From Rosa chinensis (lineage: Eukaryota; Streptophyta; Magnoliopsida; Rosales; Rosaceae): a stretch of DNA of 64,000 nucleotides. Positions 1 to 12,502 of this stretch are shown here, one piece after another. The DNA is taken from positions 30,138,289-30,202,288 of the forward strand of contig NC_037091.1 in the NCBI RefSeq assembly GCF_002994745.2, read 5' to 3'. The notes beneath the pieces were generated by a model that saw only the letters and a program-made list of their open reading frames with translations, ran no database searches and was not told the DNA's origin. The position numbers and the translations under genes are program-made. Within the stretch, counting starts at the first letter, position 1, and each line of letters begins with the position of its first letter.

Positions 1-36
1 TCCTGCTTGAGACTCTACATTTCCCTTTTCTTCTTT

Positions 37-37
<1 letters not shown>

Positions 38-88
<51 letters not shown>
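38..88. repeat. Compound (GT)n(GA)n microsatellite
   Basis: About 10 GT units followed directly by about 15 GA units, 3' of the last visible transporter exon. The rest of 1-453 shows no exon that continues the transporter reading frame. Confidence 0.95.
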
Positions 89-89
<1 letters not shown>

Positions 90-453
90 AATGGTGATCT
101 GTAAGGGGTTTGGAAGGGATTGATTTAAGTTTCTCAATTGCTTCAGACAGTGGAGCTAAATCTTATGGTTCTTTCTACAGAATCAATTGCTTAAAAGATT
201 GCGACGGTACTTGAGCTACTCCTTAATACAAAATTATAAGTTTCAAATGATCATGAAATAATCAACTTAAGTAGAACTTTTAAAACATCATATACCTATT
301 CATGTGCTAACAGGAAGTTTAATTATTGACATGGAGTTTGGAAGCATACACACCAGGAACACAATAGCTTGCAAGGAATTTGAACCCCAAATTGATGCCA
401 TGCCATACCACTATCATATACAACAGAAATGAGCAAAAAGAACTAGCATGTAC

Positions 454-1623
454 CTGTGATCATCATGGACATCTACCAATTCTAGCTTCCCATTTTGTTC
501 TTCATCTTTGGCTTTTGAAATAGGAGAAAAGAACTAATGGAACATTGAAACAAACCAAGGTCACCCAATGAACTGTTCAGAGAAAATATATAGAAAGCAA
601 GTTTTTCCTAATTTATACTTATTGAATTGAAAATTGATCTTCGCATAAATAAGAAAACAAAAACACAAAACTGCTATAATTACCTGGTGCATGGAGATGA
701 AGACAATAGAAATTCCTAAAACAAAATTCATAGTCAAAGTATGACCAAATAGCACAGCAGATGCTATGCCTGTGAAGATAGTGGCTACAGTGGATGAGTA
801 CTTCTTTAGAATTGTATCTGTAAACATTGAACAGCATCTTTCATTAACGGAGTGAAGTAAAATGAAATTAAAAAGACAGAAGTTTCTTGAATAGAAAGAA
901 ATGTCTCATTAATAGCAATCTTCATATTGCAACTGCTTCCAATCTAAAATTGGCATGACATCTAAACCTGAAATGGCTAATGAAGATAACTGACCTGCAT
1001 ATTTGAAGAAAAAAGAAGACAGTATTCCTTGCGCTGCATTGTTTGCTATCAGAAACATTGTAGCTTTTGAATGACCATGAAGGATATCAAAGCTACTTGG
1101 ACCTGAAACATTAAAAATGAGGTGATGAAAAATTTTACAATAATAAATCCTAAAAATCTTCTTTCTTATAGTGCTTGTTTGTTTTTTCCCCCCTGTTTGA
1201 CTGGGATTTAGTAAAGTCAATAGAAATTGAATATTGCTTTCAGTCATAACTCATTACATCGAGGTAAAAGTCATAGCATTTATGGAACCTTCATTCAATG
1301 AGAATAAAGATTACTGGGAACTGGAGTCTCTAAGAGGATATTTTCTTATTAGGATTTACATCCATATTGCTTGCATACTGTTCATTGGGAGACTTATCAC
1401 ATACTTTAATTCATAGGGAGAGAGAGATGCGTGTAAGGGTGCATGCAAAAATCATGGTTCATCTCTTTTATGCTCCACAAATTATTTTCTATGAAATCAA
1501 ATAAGGTTAGCCCTTTAGCTATTAGTCTTGGCAGTTTGTCTATTCTTTCTTCAGGTGCCAAGTACAATTATTGCTTTAGTTATTTGTAAAAGCATCCAAT
1601 AAAGAGAAATGGGAAATAAATCT

Positions 1624-1657
<34 letters not shown>

Positions 1658-4600
1658 AGAACTTCTGAATAACGTTCTACGTATGAATTTATTTTATGTG
1701 GAGTAACAAAACCCCTTTCTTCATGATTTAAATAGTAGTTTTCTACTTCAGTACTAATCTATTGAGAAAGTTTTTATATATCAAACAGAAAAGAACTCTG
1801 GTTTCTCTGAAACTACAATTAAAATAATGTAGTACATACCTTTGACAATGGCCATTACCACTATTCCTAGAAAGTTGAATATAGCACCATACCCATATAA
1901 AAATAAGTTCTGCAAGCCAAATGAAGAAGAGTTCAAATGAGGAGATAAACTGAAATAGTTTACAATGTTGAATCTAACAGAAGAAAAACAAAATTAGAAA
2001 GAGAGAGAGATGAGACACATGCTACAGAAATTCAAGAATATAGTCATAAGTCAGACAAGGGCAAATTGAAGTTATAAAGAGGTCAACGTCCAACCCAAAA
2101 ATAATACAAGCTCCAGATAACTTATGACATATAAGTGGGTGAAAAGATAATCCATCAACCTGTTAATAACATCTCAGCTATATGTTTCCATCTTGTCATA
2201 AACTTTTACTTAGTGCAAAATGTAGATTAAAATGCCCATAAAAGTCTGGCAGTATATAAAAGTGTATATCACTAATATTCTCTTCTGGAATTGACTTGTT
2301 TTTTGTTCTTTAAACTGCCTGAGTTTTGCTCCCCAAAAAAATGAACATTCATGTGTGTTTTTATTAGATTTAACACATCAAGAAAAAGAAGGAGAGCAGA
2401 GAGTTCTGGTTGTGAGTGCACTGCTAGAAGCATTCATGCATGAGGGAGGTAGCAGAATCTATTCAACACACACACACACACAGAGTAATTTATGGAACTT
2501 ACATGCTTTCAAGCAAACTTCTGTCAATTCTGTATTGCTTGAGAGTATATCATAAATCAATAGTTCCATAAAACTGCAGACTGCTATTTCCAAGAACACA
2601 CATTTTTATCACTACATATAATCCCTATAGAACGAGAACCGGTCCTTTTTGACTTTCAACTTTTACCTTTCCTGGGCTACGGCAAGTTATTAAGAAATTT
2701 TGTTGTAGTTGATACTTCAATTTCAACCCCAAACACAATCATAAGTTCATAACCATATATCACTTGGCAAATTAAAAAGGAACCTAGTATATAGCTCCTC
2801 CAAACACAAATCATAAACAAGTAAAAATCATAAATACTAGGCTAGCCCAAATTTGAGTGACACTAACTGGAAGTACAGAAGCTAATGCTATTTTCTAGCT
2901 TTTAGAAAATCAATCTCAACACCATTTTTAACCGCAATCATTTTTCCTGGTTTAACACAGAAACCAATCATCAAAATCCTACCTGAAGGTATATGCTTGT
3001 GTCATATTGGCTCTTCAAAGCATACTCATTGTAGACAGAAGCCAGGGATGGAACTGTTACCTATAAAAGGAACCAACGGTAAGTCTCCATCATGGATGGA
3101 AAGGTCTTGGTCACATAATCTAAAAGGATACTAAGGGCCTATCTTGGAGTGCTTTTGTGGGACTTAAAAAACAGATCTTTCTTGCATTACAAGACATTAT
3201 ATAACCACAAAAGCACTTTTCAGCCAAGCAATGAAAAGTGCTTTTGGTTTTTTAAAAAACTTTCATAACTGCTAAAAGCACTTCAAGCAGGTCAGCATAT
3301 TAAGCTTAGAAGCCCAAAGGTACATGTTAGAAAGGAACTCAACACTACTAGAAAAAAGAAACATTAGAGATTCTTACAAAGATCAGCGTGTATATGTATG
3401 CGCCGGTTGAAATTGTTAGATCTAAAGCAGTGGAACCTGCAGGTAAAGATCGCAACTGATTTACACTAATCCCGATGAGCAACAAAGCAAGGGCCTCCCA
3501 CTGTGTCAAAGTAATATACGTTATCATTAGACAAGAACAGGATTGACAAATGAGTGTAAAATAGTAAAATGACAAAATAGCGGGTTAAAAACCGACTTTC
3601 CCACATATTCACTTCTCCAATTCTTTTTTCTATTTTTAAATTTTTTTAATTCCTTCCCCCTTTCCGTTTCTATTTTTATTTGATTTAAAAAATAAAATAA
3701 TAAAATAGAAAGGCCATTTGGCATGCACACAGGTTTACCTGAATTATGGAAAATCGGCGTTTCATTATCATTTTCAGGAGAACAGCAATAACCAACACCT
3801 GCATGTCCATTGTGAAACAATAGAAATTTAAGAAGTGATGAGTTTAAGACGACAATGTCTTGCTCTAATAAAAGGAAATGACCACTAGAATTTTACATGC
3901 GCCACTAACATAAGGCCTATTTTACATATATTTTCATGCAGGATAAAATATGTATGCCAAGCAACTTCTTTTAACCAACATCACTGCTGCAGATTATTTC
4001 AACTGGGTAAAATGTCAGGCTTATCATGTATTGACACAGGGTTCGGTGACTATACATCGTATAGTCCAAACTAGCAATTGACAAGCGTCTCACAACATAC
4101 TCTCATCTACCAGAGGTTCTTGCTTTCTGGAGATTGTTACTTGCTCAAGAAATATAAAAAGGGAAGAAACATGGAGGCTGGAGTAACTACATGAGCACAT
4201 TGGAAATTATGAGACAATGTCCCACTGAGCAATCTGAATACAATTGGTTCATACATATACTAGAATGGTCACCAATATATTTCTTATCCATTATGGTAGC
4301 ATAAATGCAACTGATCATGTAGCTACTCACAATGTAAGCACAAAAGTTTAACAGAGTAGGATATCTGTTTGTTTAGGACTGAGTCACAAATAAAGATCAT
4401 GCTGCATGAATTACTTGGAATGTCTAATAGCCTAGAACAATGTCAACACTTGTGGTTAGTATTACTAATACTGTCAGATGGCTCTCCAGAATTGTAAATA
4501 GCATACTAATACTGTCAGGTCAGAAGGCATTCAATGACATCCTCTTGCCAGGTTGTAGAAAACACGGAAAGAAAAGAAGGGAAAAAACCAATATTAACAG

Positions 4601-6295
4601 TTTTTGAGTTTCAGAGTTCCACTTTATAGTTGCTACTGTTATTGGATTGCAAGTTAAGAGTGCCCATTCTGCTAAAAGTAAGCAACTCTTATTCCGCATT
4701 TTGTTTCCAATCGAACAAAAGAACAGGTAAAGGTCCGCATCAGATGTCACTTAAATGACACCTGAATCCTTGCTGCTGTCTCCAGAATAATATATCCTCC
4801 AAGCACTTATTGCTACACAATAAAGACTGATTCAGTGTTTTTATACACTTCCTGAATTAATCCAAGGGTATTAGACAGAAAATGCAGTGTTCTCTACCAA
4901 AACAGGATAGACATGCAGAGGACTGAAAACAAAGTCACATGTACAAAATTTAGAGCAATAATCTACTGAGCACTATATATATTTAGGGATACATGTAAGC
5001 CATCAAGCTAGAAGTAATATTTCCATGAGAAACCCGAAACGCAAAGGCCAACCAAATGATGATATGGCAAGTAATATCACTAATCAGGAAGAAGGTGATA
5101 TTAATTATATTGAGATTTCATGTACCTTCAGATTGCTCAACATCTTCACTGTAGCAGGATTAAAATACAGCTGCAAAATAGGATTAAATAACTTTATGAC
5201 TTTAAATAAATACAAAAGCTCTCTAGAATCACTGAAAGGGGTACCCTTTCAATTAAGATAAGGATAAAAGTTGGATGAACAAGTAGCAATGCATTTAAAG
5301 TAATACTCATGCTTCTGTACTATTTAACAAAATAATAAAATCTGAATAAGCTGGTAGCTAACTCTCTATCTCACACAACCAAGCAGTTGTATGTACATAG
5401 CATGTCGTGCATGAAGGTGCATGAACACACACACTTGTCTAAACACTTTGTCTTGTTTTATAAAATACTGCATGGGAGAGAATGCTTAGATCTAAACATG
5501 GTTATCACAATTTAATCTCAACAGGGATAGCAAGACTGCTCCAAGAATCCTACTACAAACTAAAAATGTAAGCATCAATATGTATAAACCACCCAGATCC
5601 ACAAAAATGCTAAGAGAATCCATGGAAGAACTATACCTGCATGGTGAACTTTAAATAGTTATTAATAGCATATAGAAATGCTGGAACAGCAAGAAGCACA
5701 TTGTTCCGAGCTGCCTGCAAAAAGAATAAAAGGATATTGCTGATTTATTCCACCACAAATGACCGTGTTTGTCTTCTAGAACATATAAAATATAAACAAG
5801 TTTACAAGTTAAATAAGACAACTCAAATATGGATGCAAAACAGTTAGATAATGAAATATAAAAAAACAACCTCTATAGTATAAAGGAGCACATAACTTTC
5901 CTATAGAACTAACTAAAGAAACACTTAGAGTTGGTCTGTTTTAATCTTAGGACATCCAATCTCCAAAAAAATCCCAATTTTTTTGAACTAAAATGCATAA
6001 ACTTTTTGAATACATGAACATAAAAAATTAAGAAATACTGAATAGAGAACCTGAGTGAATGTAGAAATCGAGAGAAGAGGCTTCTCCCCGACTTTCTGAT
6101 TCTTAGCCTGCAGAATCAACCAAAACCTCAATAAGCAAAATGCATACAAGCCCAACAAAAAAAAAATGAAAGCCTACAAGTAATCTGAAATTCCACTAGT
6201 ACAAACTAGAATAGAGTGCTATTACGAACTATCAGACATCTCTCTCACTATATGTATTATATATATATATATACACACACTATATGTGTGATATA

Positions 6296-6342
<47 letters not shown>

Positions 6343-7572
6343 TCTTAGCATATAAAATCCATAATCTACATTAAGGTGAGCGCCTAGCATATGTAGGTTC
6401 TCACTTCTCCAGAAAGGCGAGGAAAAGGCACTTTCTAGTCTAAGCATACGAGGCAATGCTTTTGATCTTTAACAACAGTGGATGATTTATGAGTAACATT
6501 CTTACGATGCCTTATTCCACTTTGACAAGAACGACTCAACCTTAGCAGATGATGAAACACTTACAGCACCAAGGAATAACAGTAACTCAATCTGAAATCT
6601 TCCATTAAATAAAAACGCTTCATATATATGTGCCAAGAAAAGTTGCGCAATAAGCATGAATATTAAGAAGATACTTGAGTAAGGGAGAGAAAAAAGTTGT
6701 TGGCTGTACCTGCAACAAGAGCATAACAACAGCAAATAGAACCTTTGCAGCCTCCGTCAAAAAGTTGACACTAATCGGGCTAAAATCAAATTTTCCATCC
6801 ACCTTGGACATATAAACCAGAATTGGCTGGTACAAAAGGAAGAAAATTTAAAATGTCAGATAACTGAGAATTGAACTGCGAAGAGAATTTTATAATAGCT
6901 AGCTATAAAAAGTTGCAAGTGTTACTGTTTATCTACTATAAACTTAATTTTATTTTTCTAAAATTCCACAAAAGTTTGATAACCAAAATTTCTTAAGAGT
7001 CAAAATCTAAGAATATAAGTGATATATCAAATCAGTAGATCAAAATCAACAACACTACTGGAACTTAGGAGGTCAGAAATGATGGTAGTGTGATGGTAAG
7101 AAGACTGGCAACAGGTGAAGCAGGGGCAAAATGTTAGCATCATCTCAGTCATCATGGTAATGGTGATTACATTAGAGACAGACAGCAATGGAAGAGAATA
7201 GCGTTAGTAGTGATGGTCTTGATGCTAGTTTGTGGCGTTGGTAGAAGAAATAGCAACATCTCTGGTAGGGTGATAATGCTGATATAATACCTTATTTCTT
7301 ATAAAACCTAAAACCTAATTTATGCACCAGAACCTAGACAACTCTCTGAGTAATAAACACACCTAAATTTTTCTAGTTCAATAAGTTCATAGATGAAAAC
7401 AAACCTGCAAACCAACTAGCATACAATCGCCAACGACCAAGAGGACATTGAGAGCACGCTGCTTGGACGATAGCCTACTCTTGTGCCGGTCATAAGCCTT
7501 AGAGAAAGCTTTACTATTCGAGGGAACCAACTTTGAATGGCATACACTGCATTCTATCATCCCGTTGTTCAT
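454..7572 (-). CDS. Nucleotide-sugar transporter, CMP-sialic acid transporter-like (3' end outside window)
   Basis: Golgi/ER multi-spanning carrier of the NST/DMT superfamily that exchanges nucleotide sugars for NMP; the plant clade is annotated CMP-sialic-acid-transporter-like and its true substrate is uncertain. Twelve coding exons can be read on the minus strand with GT-AG borders and matching phases: 7572-7405, 6826-6710, 6107-6051, 5714-5637, 5170-5126, 3798-3739, 3500-3378, 3060-2983, 1909-1840, 1102-995, 817-684, 533-454, giving 372 codons plus two bases. The N-terminus carries a CSVCHSK cytosolic segment. Family-typical blocks follow in order: [85 protein letters not shown]. The last exon, about 30 residues by family comparison, is not found in 1-453 and should lie left of the window. 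Start chosen at the ATG of MNNGMIECS, the conserved N-terminus. No stops or frameshifts seen; probably functional. Confidence 0.93.
1627..1655. repeat. (CT)n microsatellite in a transporter intron
   Basis: Perfect CT run inside the intron between exons 9 and 10 of the transporter. Confidence 0.9.
6297..6340. repeat. (TA)n microsatellite in a transporter intron
   Basis: Long TA run between transporter exons 2 and 3, preceded by shorter TA and CA runs from about 6255. Confidence 0.9.
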
Positions 7573-7613
7573 AAATTTGCCCTACCCTCTGTCAAACTCG
7601 ACACAGAGTTGAA

Positions 7614-8021
7614 TCTACAAAAAGAGAAAAGCACTTTAATACATTATACACATTCCGGCTAAATCATCATCACCCTCAATATAAACACAATACATGATAA
7701 CAAACTATACCCGAAAGACGCAACTCTAAAAACGCACACCTAGAATCCACCTAAGCCCTCAAAAGGAACTCAGTCTTCCAATCTCAAAACCCAGCCAAAC
7801 CATAGTATTCTGATCCTATCTCATATCCTATAAGTTCGATTGACAAAACTGCAAGCAAATGGTAGCTGAATTCTACCCAACACCTTATGTAACCAATCAC
7901 AAATCAGTATAATTCAAGCAGATCTTGCATTAAATTACATACAAACTGACAGAAACCAATTCGTAAAAACCTAAAACTCTGAATTGAATCAAAACAAGAG
8001 CAGAGGGAGCTCAGATCTTAC
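7614..8021 (-). other. Probable 5'UTR intron of the transporter
   Basis: On the minus strand, a GTAAGA donor at 8021 and a T-rich tract ending in TAG at 7615 delimit a likely 5'UTR intron. The untranslated exon 7614-7573 then leads into the ATG at 7572. The leader upstream (about 8022-8340) contains a CT-rich tract on the transcript strand. Inferred from splice signals only. Confidence 0.45.
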
Positions 8022-8305
8022 TGATCACCATTCCACCAAAACTTTTTGAGCTAGAAAAAGTAAACAAATTGAGCAGAACTAACCGAATTCGAACAATGAG
8101 GCGGAGCTATGGTCGGCTCATTGATCCGAGAGTTGGATTCAGATCCACAGTCGCCACAACTCAATTTCAACTCCTCACACACCAAAAAGAAACTCAGATT
8201 GAAAGTGAGAAACGGCGAAATGGTGGAGAATTTAGGAATCTGAGAATGTGGAAATTCGAATTGAACTCATATAATGGAATTCGAATTTCCAAAGATGCGA
8301 CGAAT

Positions 8306-8309
<4 letters not shown>

Positions 8310-8338
<29 letters not shown>
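8310..8338. repeat. (GA)n microsatellite in the transporter leader/promoter
   Basis: Fourteen or so perfect GA units, read as CT on the transporter strand. It lies about 740 bp upstream of the ATG, where CT-rich tracts are common in plant 5'UTRs. A poly-T run follows near 8407-8432. Confidence 0.9.
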
Positions 8339-8341
<3 letters not shown>

Positions 8342-8499
8342 GGGATTATTTCAGAGCTTAGGGAAGGAAATGAAACAGCTTCTGTGTTTGTCACCCTTTT
8401 CTCTCTTTTTTTATTCTTTTTTTTTTTTTTTTGCTTTGAGTATACACAAGTGCGGCTGTGACGCAACAAACTGTGACCGACCAATGAGGTGTCAGATTT

Positions 8500-9316
8500 A
8501 GATGGAAAGGGGTGAGTCAATGAGTGCTTTTGAAGCGTCCGGGCCAATGGGGTTATTGGGTGAGGGTTAGTGAGATGAGATTTGCTGGGTTTTGGTCTTG
8601 GATTTCAGGTTGGGATGTTTCTTTCCCACTTGAATTTGATGTAGGTTTAAAGTAAGGTTTCTTTGGCTTGGACTAAGAAAAAGTAGGCTGGCTTTGGCCG
8701 CGTCATTATTTCATGTGAATAAAATAGACCTTTTCAGTTCTCAGATTTCGATCGGGGGAGTCAAGGCTAGTGCCACGTGTGAGCTGTGGTGAAAATCAAG
8801 TACTCCTGTGGGATGGGATGTAGAGAAAATGACCATCTTCAACTAGAGTTTTTTTTTTATTTTTTTTTTGAGGAAATATCAATACAGGGCCTCAAGTCTT
8901 AATGATTAATGAAACTACCGAATATATGGAGGCATGATAGCTGACACTCAAATTACAATAAGTATCAAGAGAACATCTTAAAATAATATCAACAGTCTCT
9001 ACGAAAATTATGCATAAAACTTGCACCAATTAGTGAGGAGAGAGTTCTACTGGCTACTCCGTTTGCTCTACAATTGTGGTGACATAATGGAAAGTAAATT
9101 TGAGTTTTTAATTAGAGCTGTTTGGAAATTGTATTACGCCTTTTACATAATGATTCTTCAAAATTGTTTTGCAAGATAGTCATCCATTAATCTTTGTAAT
9201 TGGTCCTTGGATGATTGCAATGGTCCATTGATCACAATCCCCAACTAGAGATACAATAGGTGATAATTTGAAGGTCGCAGCTTCGCAAATATCTTCAACA
9301 AGATGATGAATTGTTT
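8500..9316. other. Intergenic spacer, no gene seen
   Basis: AT-rich upstream region of the minus-strand transporter with poly-T tracts near 8850-8870. No ORF with recognisable similarity and no paired inverted repeats found. Confidence 0.6.
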
Positions 9317-9324
9317 ATCTCCAA

Positions 9325-9899
9325 TAGGGATGGCAAAAATCCCCAGCGGGGCGGAGCTTCATTGGATACCCGCCCCTAATGGGGGAGAATTCGAGGACAA
9401 ATGGGGAATGTGGATGGGGATCCCCAATCCCGGCTATCTAAGATTGGGGATGGGGCAGGGATGGTATTGTGATCTTCATCCCCAAACCCGCCCCAATAAT
9501 ATATACATATATTTTAATTTATTGTTTATAATATAAATTGCAAATATATACATTTATTACTTTACTTTAATATTTACACTTTTATTTTAATAATGTTTTG
9601 ACTTTTGCACTCACTGAATTATGATTTATGAATTTAATCATATTTTAAATTTATTTTTTTAGATTTTGATTTTTAAAAAGGCAATATGAGAAAAAATTAT
9701 TTTATTTATTAAATTTTTATTGAGGATTTGGGGGGCGGGTTTGGATGCTTAGTCTCTAATAGAGATGGGGACGATGGGGACGGGGAATCCCCAATATATT
9801 TTTATTGGGGATTGAGATGGGGATGGGGGTAGAGAATGACCCCGAGGATGGGGATGGTATTGTGATCCCCATCCCCAACCCGCCCTATTGACATCCCTA
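9325..9899. mobile_element. hAT-type MITE, G-rich ends
   Basis: A 575-bp element with terminal inverted repeats beginning TAGGGATGGCAA on the left and TAGGGATGTCAA on the right (reverse complement). It is flanked by a perfect 8-bp duplication atctccaa (9317-9324 and 9900-9907). TIR form and 8-bp TSD are those of hAT-superfamily non-autonomous elements. Both arms are packed with GGGGATGGGG-like runs, around an AT-rich centre. No transposase. The 77-codon ORF at 9303-9536 is a by-product of the G-rich arm. Confidence 0.93.
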
Positions 9900-10408
9900 A
9901 TCTCCAACATCAAGCGAGTATGCAGATCACGTCAACAATTTCATAACGAGCTTGAAGCATTGACTGCACAACCGCCACTATCATTTGCAATTACTGCAAC
10001 TGAGCCTTCTTTTGAAGTTTCTACAGCGGTGGCATGTAGCACTGATTGCCTAAGTGAATATGTCATCCTTTGAGGCTCAACCTTTAATGGTAGCTCATCT
10101 ATCACTTAAGTAAACTGATTTGCTTTGGATACTATCAAGAACCACGTACAGGTGGCGTCCGGATTGGTCACTGGATGGCGAAGTAATGGCCAGATAATGT
10201 AATTGGGTCGGGTCGGGCAAATCGGGTTGACTGGAAATTGATAAATCAAGCTCATTTGTATCGAAAAAAAAAAAAAAAAAAGGTCAACAACAGTGATTAT
10301 TTTCTCTTGGATAAAAAAAATATATATAACACACGTGAAGCACGATTCATCAAGAGTGCAATTTATTGAAATTGATAAATAAGAAAATATGTCAGACAAA
10401 TATATAAA

Positions 10409-11580
10409 GGGTCCGGATCAAGGGACACAAAATTGTACACAATTTTTTACACTCCTCGTGAGCCTTTAGGTTTTAAAATATTCAATGGTTTAGATTAGAT
10501 GTGAGAATGACATGGCATTCAATTATTTCCTAACAAAAAAAAAACAAAAGATAAATAAAAGTGAATTAAACTGTTTTATTTTATTTTTATAAAGAGTAAA
10601 ATACAAAAATAAATATTACTGGAATTAGAAGAATATGATTAAAGAAGCAAAACAACTACAATAACAGAAAAGAAGAAAAAACAATGGTGTTCATCGTCAT
10701 TAAGTAATTTACTAATTTTCATGCCCTTTTCCTAAAATCAGTTTAAACGCCTTCCTAATTATTAACCCCTTGATTGAAATTTTTTTGAACTTGTATGTTT
10801 GATACTACCTATTGTTGTTCTTGGATCTATATCTAGACTCGTACATGTTAGTCTGAACATTGAGATCAATTAAACCATGGTCACGACATTTCTCTTACTG
10901 AATTAATCCTCAGACATATGTTCTCTAACATTCAAATGTACCTGATATTCATTGAATATGACAAATCACAAGATATGCAATATTGTTGTGTGCGGAACAA
11001 AATAAAGAGTGAAACAACAAAAGAAATCAATTTCCCAAGTACGAAACAAATATCCGATTTTTTCTCTGTTAATGCTTTCCATAATCCTCCCTTAGCTTGT
11101 ATTGGGTTGAAATTATGGGATTTGTGTGCCCTGCATGTTGTTTTCTTCTTTGTTTGGTAATGAATTGAAGTTCTCCATATTCCAAAAAACAAAAGAAGAA
11201 AAAATTGCGCATGGGCGATCTTGTGAAATCTTAATTCCTATATTTGGAATTTGAGGAAGCGGATGGGCATGGGGATGGAGCTTAGGGAAGGCAATGTGGT
11301 GTTCTTGTTCTTGTTATTCCATTCTTAAGTGCTTTTGATTTTTATCGTTCTCCATTTGTTTAATTTCATTATACTTTATTATTTTGTTATTTTACTTTTT
11401 CTTTAAAAAAAGAAGTTTATCTATTAATTTTGGTTGAAAAACAAATTATTATTATTTTTGTTATTTATGCCATGTCATTCTCACATTTAATCTAGATCAT
11501 TGAATGTTTTAAAATCTAAGGGCTCAAAAGGAATGTAAAAAATTGTGTACAATTAATTGTGTGTCCCTTGATTCGGACCC
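10409..11580. mobile_element. Non-autonomous TIR element, Mutator-type
   Basis: A 1,172-bp element whose ends are about 115-bp inverted repeats starting GGGTCCGGATCAAGGGACAC on the left and GGGTCCGAATCAAGGGACAC on the right (reverse complement). Both arms continue through a shared GTGAGAATGACATGGCA block. It is flanked by a perfect 8-bp duplication tatataaa (10401-10408, 11581-11588). Long TIRs starting with G fit Mutator-like MITEs; an 8-bp TSD is also compatible with hAT. The short internal ORFs have no recognisable product. Confidence 0.85.
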
Positions 11581-11588
11581 TATATAAA

Positions 11589-12200
11589 AATTTAAGAAAC
11601 CATATATATTGGAGAAGGCATAATTGCCAAAATACCCTCTAAACTTGACAATGATTGTCAATTTACAACCCAAACTTGTAATTGCAGAAATTTACCTCTT
11701 GAACTTGGCAAAAATTACAAATTTACACTCCGTTAATTGTAGCGTTTTTCATCCAAATGGTATATAGGCATATGCTATACACATGAGGGGTAATATAGGA
11801 ATTTTATATTTTTTTAAACAACATAAGATATCAATTGGGTTCTTATGCCATCAATCTCTTTTTTTTATATTGATGGCTCATCCATTTCAATTGAACAGAA
11901 ATAGTCTTGCTGCTCCATAAATTGTTTCAATCCGTTGGATATAGTATAATCGCCATCCTACCTCCTTTCTCAAAGTTTGCATATATATTTACCAACTAAT
12001 AGACTTCAACAACATAATGTTAGATTTTTCAACACTACAAACGAACATGTAACACTTGTTGCTAAGGACGGTATATAAAGAGATTGAGGTTGCTACCAAT
12101 ATCATCATTGCATGGTATTTCACCATCCGTTTCCGGAACTTGACTTCCCTAGACGCTTTTCCACCATCACATTAAGAGTCATAGACGACCTGCAATAATG
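11589..12200. other. Spacer downstream of the RING gene
   Basis: No gene seen. From about 11610 to 11850 the sequence resembles one arm of a Mutator-type TIR (repeated phrases such as aaacttgacaa, aatttacac), but no matching second arm was found nearby, so no element is called. Confidence 0.4.
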
Positions 12201-12502
12201 AGCAACTAAGATCAGAATACTTCAGTACACACCACAGTTTAACAAGCTCTCATGGGAATATATTAATATTAACGAATTGGAAGATGCAATCCTTCTTTCG
12301 TCTGCACAAAAAATAACTCTTTGCCACTAGTTGAATTGGCGGGGTTGAAATAGATAGGAATTAAGCCCCAAAACAAAACAAAAAGTTTACAATGAAAATA
12401 CATGCATGTTACAAAATTAATATGTAACAATATGTCCTCAGAAGCGTTAATCAACATGTCCTCAGAAATTCAAGCAACTAAATTCAATATCATGGCTGAT
12501 CA

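Noticed and set aside
1..453. Search for the last transporter exon
   Set aside because: No acceptor followed by a frame-compatible C-terminal sequence was found; the exon most likely lies outside the window.
3140..3290. Possible small MITE in a transporter intron (repeated agcacttt / aaagtgctttt)
   Set aside because: Inverted short motifs exist, but no clear terminal pair or target duplication could be found.
8069..8547. Overlapping ORFs of 75-130 codons on both strands around the GA microsatellite
   Set aside because: They are generated by the GA/CT repeat and poly-T run in the transporter leader; low complexity and no family similarity.
11610..11850. Mutator-type arm near the RING gene, possible pair with 30115-30215
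   Set aside because: The two segments are 18 kb apart with intact elements between them and only partial similarity; no TSD.
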